A stretch of 64,000 bases of DNA, taken from Sphaerolaimus hirsutus. Its lineage: Eukaryota; Nematoda; Chromadorea; Monhysterida; Sphaerolaimidae. Position 1 is the first letter of the stretch, and the number at the start of each line of letters is the position of its first letter. The notes below the pieces were generated by a model. The model had not been told where the DNA came from, did no database searches, and saw nothing but the letters and a program-made list of their open reading frames with translations. Location of the stretch: positions 17,449,147-17,513,146 of the forward strand of contig OZ038457.1 of assembly GCA_964036195.1 (NCBI GenBank). Direction: 5' to 3'. The position numbers and the translations under genes are program-made. Positions 57,265-64,000 of this stretch are shown piece by piece.

Positions 57265-59556
57265 TAGGGTGTCAAATTTCCGTTTCCGTTTCTGCCTTTC
57301 CGCTGGAAAATTTTTTACCTTTCAGTTTTCCAGCAGCCAAAAAATTTTTACCTTTGCGTTTTCTGTTCTCTGGCAGCTGAAAATATTTTACCTTTCTGTT
57401 TCCGTTTTTCCGGCCCATTTTACCGTTTTCCGGCTGAAAATTGTTTACCTTTCCGTTTACATTTTTCCAGGCCATTTTTCCATTTTCTGGCTCAATTTTC
57501 AGTTTTCTGGCATTTTTCCATTATTTTTTCCAATCCGTATTTATCTTTTTCCACTATGGTGTTTTTAACTACCAGGTGCTTGTGTCGTTCATAATTTTTA
57601 TCTGTATCTAAATCTGCAAAAAACACAAAGTAATTTTGGACACGTACTTAGCAGTCCGTTGGGTATACTTTTTACTGTTCAGTTACATCAAAGTTCACTT
57701 TTGCTAAATTATTATTGTTGTTGTAGTGTTTTTTTGCGACCTTTTGATGATTTTTTGTTGGTTCAGTTAAGCTTGAACTAAACACCTTCCCGGACAAGTT
57801 CACCACCCATTTTTTTATTTCACTTCAGATGCAATATCTCTGGCTATGGGAACCGTATAAAGCTAATATTTGGTTGGTATATAGTCCTAACACACCGCTA
57901 CTCCGTATAAATGGGGGGAGGTGCGGCGACTCACTACAGAGTGGGTCACCCTACATGCAAACATTTTTTGGATTTTTCGGTGTCCCAAACAAGTTCACCA
58001 CTCACTTGATTGGCTACACGACGAGGGCTATATCTCCAGCTGTGTGGGCGATAGAAAGCTGAAATTTGGGGGATGTTTTGCAAACAACCCCCTCTAACAA
58101 TTCATCAGTGGGTGGCCACCGACGACCCACTACAGCATGGGTCGCCGCATATAAAGTTTTTCATTTTTTTAAAACAACCTAAGTCTCCCAAACAAGTTCG
58201 CCATCCGTCTGCATTATAAAAAATGTTGTGAGAATGTACCTGATATAAAATTGAATAAAATTTGAACCCTAGTTCAATTCATCAAAAAATTTTCAGTACG
58301 GCACCCACCCCGTCCCATAAACAGCAGACTGAAAATTTCACTTTAAACCAACTTTTTGTTTCACACTTTAAAAGTTGGTTTACAAAGTTCACTAGGGAAG
58401 GGTTTAAGGTTAAAAGTCATGTAAACAACATAACCTCTAAAATGCCTGCATAAGGAAATTTATTTGGGGTGAATGAAAAAATGGAAATTTTGTCAAATTT
58501 TGTTCCTGTGATGATGTCATTATGACACCATAATTTTCACCCCAAATAAATTTCCTTATGGTAGCATTTTAGAGGTCATGTTGTTTACGTAACTTTGAAC
58601 ATTGGACCCTTCCCTAATGAACTTTGTAAACCAACTTTTTAAGTGTGAAACAAAAATTGGTTTAAAGTGAAATTTTCGGCCTGCTGTTTATGGGACAGGG
58701 TGGGTGCTGTACTGAAAAAAATTTAATGAGCAGAACTAGGGTTCAAATCTGACTCAATTTTATACCAGGTATGTTCTCACAACATTTTTTATAATGCAGT
58801 TTGATGGCAAACTTGTTTGGGACGCTTGGGTGGTTTTGAAAAAATGAACAACTGTACATGCAGCAATGCATACTGTAGTGGGTCGCTGGCAGGCAGCCCC
58901 ACTGGTGTATTGTAAGGGGGGTTGTTGGCAAGACATCCCCCAAATTTCAGCATCATACCAGCCTCATAGCTGGAGATACGACCCTTGAAGTGTAGTTAAT
59001 CAAGTGGGTGGTGAACTTGTTTGGGACAGCAAAAAAGCCAAAAAAAATTGTTGTGTATAGGGCAACCCACCCTGCAGTGAGTCGTCCCCCCATTGAAGCA
59101 GAGTAGGGGGGTGTTTCAACTTTATATATTCAAAGTTTCAGCTTTATAACACCCCTATAGAAGGAGATATTACATCCGAAATGAAATAAAAAATTGGGTG
59201 GTGAACTTGTCCGGGAAGGTGTTTACAAGTGAAGTTACTGGCATGATCCATAGTTGCAGAATGTACAGCTACCACAATCAAAGCCAAACAGGCAAACTGG
59301 CATGCAGGTTTTCCTTCTGCAAATTTGCCCTTTTCCGTGCAAATTTCACTTTATTTTTTTCCGTTTCCATGAAAATTTCGCTTTCCGTTTTCCGTTTTCC
59401 TGCCTATAATTTTTTTTTACTTTTCCATTTTCCGCTGAGTGAAATTTTTTTACCTTTCCGTTTCCGGCAGTAATTTTTTTACCTTTCCGTTTTCCGTAAT
59501 GTTAAAAAAATTTTTACCTTTCCGTTTTCTGTAAAAAAAACTTTTTTGACACCCTA
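57265..59556. mobile_element. H-family hAT-like MITE, host of a nested J element
   Basis: Starts TAGGGTGTCAAATTTCCG and ends TTTTTTGACACCCTA. The exact TSD GTCTGCAC lies at 57257-57264 and 59557-59564. TTTTCCGTTTCCG-type arrays on both flanks, the inverse of the H element at 11758. Confidence 0.93.
57781..59223. mobile_element. J-family inverted-repeat element nested in H, TA target site
   Basis: Left AACACCTTCCCGGACAAGTT and right AACTTGTCCGGGAAGGTGTT, flanked by TA (57779-57780 and 59224-59225). Long palindrome with inner arms at 58370-58480 and 58530-58640. Related to the J element at 46309 but diverged. Confidence 0.82.
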
Positions 59557-60303
59557 GTCTGCACCTAAACAAACCTCACTTCATTTGCCTCACCCATACC
59601 TACCTTCTCCTCCATAAGCACAATATTATATTTATAAACATAACCAATATAAGTTTACAACAAACTTTGCTAACTTACATAAAAAACAGCATCATATCAC
59701 AACACCTATTTGCCAGCACCTTTTTTAATACACTGTGTCTCTGGGACCCTTGCACTTTTTTCAATTTAATAAAAAGTGAAAAAGACATTTATTTAAAAAA
59801 GGCATTTAAAAAGCATGTTTTAAACAAAATGCAATTTTCCCATCCCTAGAGTTGACATAAAAATGGATGCAATCCCTGCTTATAATAATATTTCATGACT
59901 CCACAGTCATATTTCATATTCCATATTAATCATATTTCATGACTCATAAACTGTATTATTTCACAATGCTCCTACAGTGGTACTGAATTCAAACATGGTA
60001 TTTAAATCGAGAATGGTACTGTATTATTCTATATAATCTGGAAAAAGAAGGCAATAAAATGTTCAACATTTGTTTGAAAAAAGCTAAAAAGCACTTTTTT
60101 AAAGCACGTTTTTTTAAAAGCATTCTTCTCAAAAGCGGGCTGTTGAATAAAAGCGCTTTTTACATCCCAAGAGTTGACATAAAAATGGATATTTTTGTAA
60201 GAAATCCCTGCTTTGTACAGATAATGTGGAAAAAGAATGCAGTAAAATGTTCTAAATCAAACATGCAACACATATTTTCTCATGTGTATGTGAAAAATCT
60301 ATG
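59557..60303. other. Intergenic with two F-type right ends
   Basis: TTTTCCCATCCCTAGAGTTGAC near 59840 and TTTTTACATCCCAAGAGTTGAC near 60165 look like two right termini of F elements, each followed by the same GAGTTGACATAAAAATGGAT. The left ends were not found. Confidence 0.4.
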
Positions 60304-61437
60304 CAGGGGTGGGCATTTTCAGTTACCGCTGGAAAAACGCGATAGCTTTGGCTATGGTTGAGCTATCACAATGAAATTTTAACACAATAGAGTAGACTCT
60401 ATAGGACACCTATTCTGAAGTTTGCAACCCAAACGGCCACATTTTGGGTGAGTTGTGGAACACAGTTTTTAGTGTAATATTGTGACTTGACCCCCCTTAT
60501 CTCGGGACTGGGGGACTGTTCGAGAGAGGAAAATTGGTCGTAGCCCAGACCCCAAACCCGAACATACTCAAAGGGCATCAAAATCGGCCAATGTACAACA
60601 GAATGGGATGACACCAAAGACCGGGGACAAAACCAAAGACCGGTGACTAGGGTTCAAACGGGATCCCGATCCCGATCCCGGATCCCGTGAAATTCCGGGA
60701 TTTACCAGTCCCGATCCCGATCCCGAAACCCCAATCCCGATCCCGAAATCTCAAAAATACCAATCCCGATCCCGAAAATTGTCAAATCCCGATCCCGAGA
60801 AACTCTCAAGTCCGGTATCCCGATCCCGGAAAAATTAGTCGAAATTATAAAAAGTGAAATAATGACGTTTTTGCATGCAAAAAAGTGGATGCAAACCCCC
60901 AGCGTCAATTTTATGCCACTTTTCTGGCATCCAACAGTGTTTTGAGACCTTTATGAACAACTGTGAATGCCAGAAAAATGGCCGAAATCTCTATCCCTAG
61001 AACCCAATCCCGATCCCGGAAAAATGCCTATCCCAATCCTGATCCCGATCCCGTGACCCCAATCCCGGCCAATCCCGATCCCGATCCCGAAATCTCAAAA
61101 AACCAATCCCGATCCCGATCCCGAAACCCCAATCCCGATTCCGAAATCTCAAAAAGTGAATCCCGATCCCGATCCCGAAAAGTCAATCCCGTTTGAACCC
61201 TACCGGTGACCCCCCCTCAAACGCCACCCTCGATTTATCCTATGGGTGAAGCCAAGTCACAAAATTACACTTAAAACTGTGTTCCACGACTCACCCAAAA
61301 TGTGGCCGTTTGGGTTGCAAACTTCAGAATAGTGTCCTATGGAGTCTATCCTATAGTGTGAAAATTTCACTGTGATAGCTCAACTGTAGCTCAAGCTATC
61401 GCGTTTTTCCATCGGTAACTGAAAATGCCCACTCCTG
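60304..61437. mobile_element. S: large foldback element carrying a nested D element
   Basis: Left CAGGGGTGGGCATTTTCAGT and right ACTGAAAATGCCCACTCCTG. The arms continue for over 150 bp (GCAACCCAAACGGCCACATT and its complement). No matching 8-bp flanks were seen. D is inserted at 60648-61202. Confidence 0.75.
60648..61202. mobile_element. D-family hAT-like MITE with exact 8-bp TSD
   Basis: Starts TAGGGTTCAAACGGGATCCC and ends CAATCCCGTTTGAACCCTA. The exact TSD CCGGTGAC lies at 60640-60647 and 61203-61210. CCCGATCCCGAT arrays at both ends. Confidence 0.95.
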
Positions 61438-61464
61438 TACATCAAACAACAGAAGCGGTGCACA

Positions 61465-62042
61465 TAGGGTTGGGAAAAAAACGTTTTTAAATGTTTTTTA
61501 AAGCTCCCAGATAAGCTCCCTGGGTCAACATATTTAGGTATATCAGACAAGTGACAATACTCTGTGATGTTATATATGACCATATAATGGCTGTGGAGCC
61601 ATGGGATATCGGTATAAGTGGTGATTTGTGTCAAAAATAATTTTTTTTTTCCCAACATGTTTGTATATTGCCTTATAGTCTAAATGTTCATGACTTCAAG
61701 TGAAGTTTGGACCGGAATAGTTATCAAGGTTATAAAAGGAGGTTGTTACTTTGGGAGTGGTGTTACACACTGTGGAGGTACATGGAAGCACATTACCTGA
61801 ATATTATATACTACAGCAACATAAATATGATGGCTTATTTACCCATGGTAGCAAATAGAAATGGATGCTTTGATACTAATTTGTGGGTGAAAATGCGCGC
61901 TTGCACGCAAAAATTTTGCAAAATACCTAGTGCTTAGTATTAAAAATTTCAGCCAATGTTTTTTTTAAACGTTTCGGACCTTGTGTTTTTTTCAATACGG
62001 TTTTTTTTAATAACACGTTTAAAAAAACATCGGTCAACCCCA
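61465..62042. mobile_element. G-family hAT-like MITE
   Basis: Starts TAGGGTTGGGAAAAAAACG and ends CATCGGTCAACCCCA. Flanks GGTGCACA (61457-61464) and CGTGCACA (62043-62050) match at 7 of 8. Core GCGCGCTTGCACGC. Confidence 0.9.
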
Positions 62043-62149
62043 CGTGCACACTTCCGTCTGGGCTTGGGGATGGAAAAAGCGTATTTTTTCAATGGCCCAG
62101 CTTAATATCAGAATAAAAACGATGATCTTAAAAATGCCACAAAAACAAT

Positions 62150-62272
62150 GAAATCGAATATCGATATCTAGGTTCCATATCGCATCGATATCGAGTTACA
62201 GAAAATATTGAAAATAGAATATCGATATCGAAAATTGATCGATATCGAATCGAAAAGTCATATCGTTCGAAC
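62150..62272. mobile_element. E-family remnant
   Basis: ATCGATATC-rich arrays without termini, followed by F-like words (TTTTTTAAAGCGCG, GGACCCTTGCGC). A decayed composite. Confidence 0.45.
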
Positions 62273-62542
62273 CATATTTGCATGTGAAATTGCAAAATGC
62301 ATAGTGCTTAAGTACCAAAACATTTGCCATCGCTTTTTTAAAGCGCGTGGACCCTTGCGCTTTTGTTTAAAACGAAGTGGCATTTAAAAAAAATCAGTTA
62401 ATAAAATGCCTACTTTCATCACTTCTGTTATTCTATTTGCCTGATGCTGTCTGCTTTTAGGTGTGGCAAGCACTCAATTCAAGCATGGTACTCAATTCAA
62501 ACATGGGAGTGAGAACAAGCCAATATGGTAACTGAAGCCAAC

Positions 62543-63870
62543 CTGTCACAATCACTCATGTGGGGTCCACACCCGCCGCCCCCACCACCTGCGCCGCCTC
62601 TCAAGGGGCAGTCGCTCACGCGTCGGCCAATGTCGATTGCGTCGCCGCACTGGTTGCACTCGCGGCGGAAGCGAAACCAAAGTTCACGTTGCTGCATAAT
62701 AACACTTGATTCATTGCTTGCACGCAGTAGGGACTTCTTCGTAGCTTGAAAATGGGGCGCCGGCTGGGGGGCTTTTTTGCAGTCATTACCAAGCTAAGCT
62801 ATTAGGGAGGCAAAGCAAAAGTTGGAACAATGCCAAATCAGAAAGCAGCGGTGAAAGTGAATGTTGAAAGTTTCATCCAAAAAGAACACACCTCCTACAA
62901 AGCCATTTAATCCCAACAAGAGATGGGGTCGAGAAAGCGTGGTCGGCTGCGAGAATTGGTCCGTCCCGCAGCCATTGCGGTCGAGCAGCGTTCTGAGCGC
63001 CGAGTTCATGCGCAGTTATGCCGCCACCGCCCCCTCACTTATTTTAAGTACATTTCTGTGTAAATAAAAAGTGACTTTATACTGTGTAAAAAACACACAA
63101 ATGAGACACACAATGAAGTTCCTGTCTGTAAAGGACAGCAGCAGAACATATGTGCTAATAAAAAGTGACTGCATTGTGTGCAAAAACACACGCGAACCAG
63201 GCTAAAAATGAGGGCGTTGAGGCCTCTGATTGTGCCTCCTATCTTTTGCATTGAAGCATGCTTAGCGTGCAGTTCTTTCGCAATTGTATAGGTGGAGATG
63301 AAATGCAATCAAAAACTATAGATCTAATTCAATTAAAACTTAATTCTCCAATTGTCCGCTACGTATCCATTTCAGTTTTGGCTCTGGGACAATATCGTCT
63401 AACATTGATTACAGTTATGTAAACTATGCAACAGTGTACATACGCGCCACTGCCAAATGATCAAACACAACAAAAATGTCACAGCAAATTATGATTGAAT
63501 TTTTCATTGGCACACAGCATAACATCCATCTCAAGGCCCTTAGCACCCATTGCTTCTATATTTAGGCCCAATACATATGCACAGAATGAAAAAATCATTC
63601 TGGGATTAATTTCATATGTGGAGATAATTTCATAAGTAAAAAAAACAATTTAAAGAGAAGTTTTATGAAAAGTAAGTCAAAAGCAAATTAATTTTAGAAG
63701 TAAGAAGTTAGAAGAAAAGTTAAAAGTTTAGTTTGGGTTTAATTTTTTCACTTCTCAAATGGTTTTTACTTCTCCACTTGTTGAATTGGAACCTGCACTT
63801 GCAGCGCTTGATGATATGCTGAGGTTGCTCAGTACAAATGGGCCCAGCACACTCCAGTAGTCCTTAGACT
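62543..63870 (-). CDS. Cys-rich exons, possibly thrombospondin type-1-like; gene open at the right edge
   Basis: The clearest exon is 62691-62543 (acceptor TTATGCAG, donor AG|GTTGGC). It reads QRELWFRFRRECNQCGDAID, then GRRVSDCPLRGG, a Gly run, and GCGPHMSDCD. W-x-C-x-x-CG-x-G-RR-x-V-x-x-C followed by C-x-P-x-x-x-x-C resembles a TSP type-1 repeat. Near 63865-63785 another minus-strand frame reads LLECAGPICTEQPQHIIKRC. GC-rich sequence at 62930-63035 may be a further exon, but neither strand gives a sure frame. Exon order and phases are unresolved. Extracellular function is inferred only from the cysteine pattern. Confidence 0.35.
63640..63780. repeat. AGAAGTTAGAAG / CACTTCTC repeat
   Basis: GAAGTTTTATG..AGAAGTAAGAAGTTAGAAG on the left and TTCACTTCTC..ACTTCTCCAC on the right. 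It resembles 34595-34985. Confidence 0.4.
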
Positions 63871-64000
63871 GAAAATGAAAACCAGGGTTATCAATACTTG
63901 TCACTTTACACTTTGCAGTTAGCTAACAATAGCATGCAATTTTTGCAAAGCAATGGAAAAAATTTGTCACTTAAAGTTTTTGGCTATTGATTTTTAGGCC

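Noticed and set aside
1..64000. tRNA, rRNA or viral genes
   Set aside because: No cloverleaf with A/B boxes, no rRNA-like conserved stretch and no capsid, envelope or integrase homology was noticed by eye. A covariance-model scan was not possible.

Overview
This is a stretch of animal (metazoan) nuclear DNA. Conserved eukaryotic genes are split into small GC-richer exons, with GT..AG introns, inside an AT-rich background crowded with non-autonomous DNA transposons. The gene set (PLAA, RTRAF, REXO4, PSMB6, ACTL6A/BAF53) is typical of animals. An FkbM-type (Methyltransf_21-like) membrane-anchored methyltransferase recalls a family expanded in nematodes, so an ecdysozoan is plausible. The species cannot be fixed from the window. 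I saw no rRNA, tRNA, CRISPR array or prokaryotic operon.

Gene layout, left to right: the 3' end of an unidentified gene (+, 1-959); REXO4-like DEDDh 3'-5' exonuclease (-, 3515-7859); RTRAF/CLE (-, 8310-13973); PLAA/Doa1 (-, 14395-23231); a 450-bp divergent promoter; PSMB6, proteasome beta-1 (+, 23682-27703); FkbM-type methyltransferase (-, 28568-33197); an RT pseudogene (38660-39417); a 5.3-kb foldback element (40526-45838); ACTL6A/BAF53 (-, 50519-56842); and Cys-rich exons that may be thrombospondin type-1-like (-, 62543-63870, open at the right edge). PLAA (Cdc48/p97 ubiquitin cofactor) and PSMB6 (catalytic proteasome subunit) share one promoter region and act in the same ubiquitin-proteasome pathway. 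PLAA, RTRAF and REXO4 lie head-to-tail on one strand with gaps of about 420-450 bp.

The five gene models PLAA, RTRAF, PSMB6, the methyltransferase and ACTL6A were built exon by exon. Splice phases agree throughout, giving 862, 259, 234, 336 and 439 aa. REXO4 has one unresolved junction.

Most of the rest is transposon. Many insertions carry exact 8-bp target-site duplications (TSDs) and termini beginning TAGGG or CAGGG, so they are hAT-like MITEs. The letters A-T used below are my own labels. Several families share the TAGGGT terminus and an internal core containing GCGCGC(A/T)2GCGCGC-like hairpins, yet each has its own short-period subterminal array (CGATAT, CGGTTC, CCCGGT, CCCGAT, CGGAAAA, AAAGCGCTTT or AAACGTTT). 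Insertions are nested up to three deep. Other groups are TA-flanked elements (K, J) and foldbacks with CACACTAGTT-type ends (M, N, O). The most striking local features are a methyltransferase intron that is almost wholly one inverted-repeat element fitting the splice sites (introner-like), two PFU domains in PLAA, and the foldback element with two inverted 59-bp satellite arrays.
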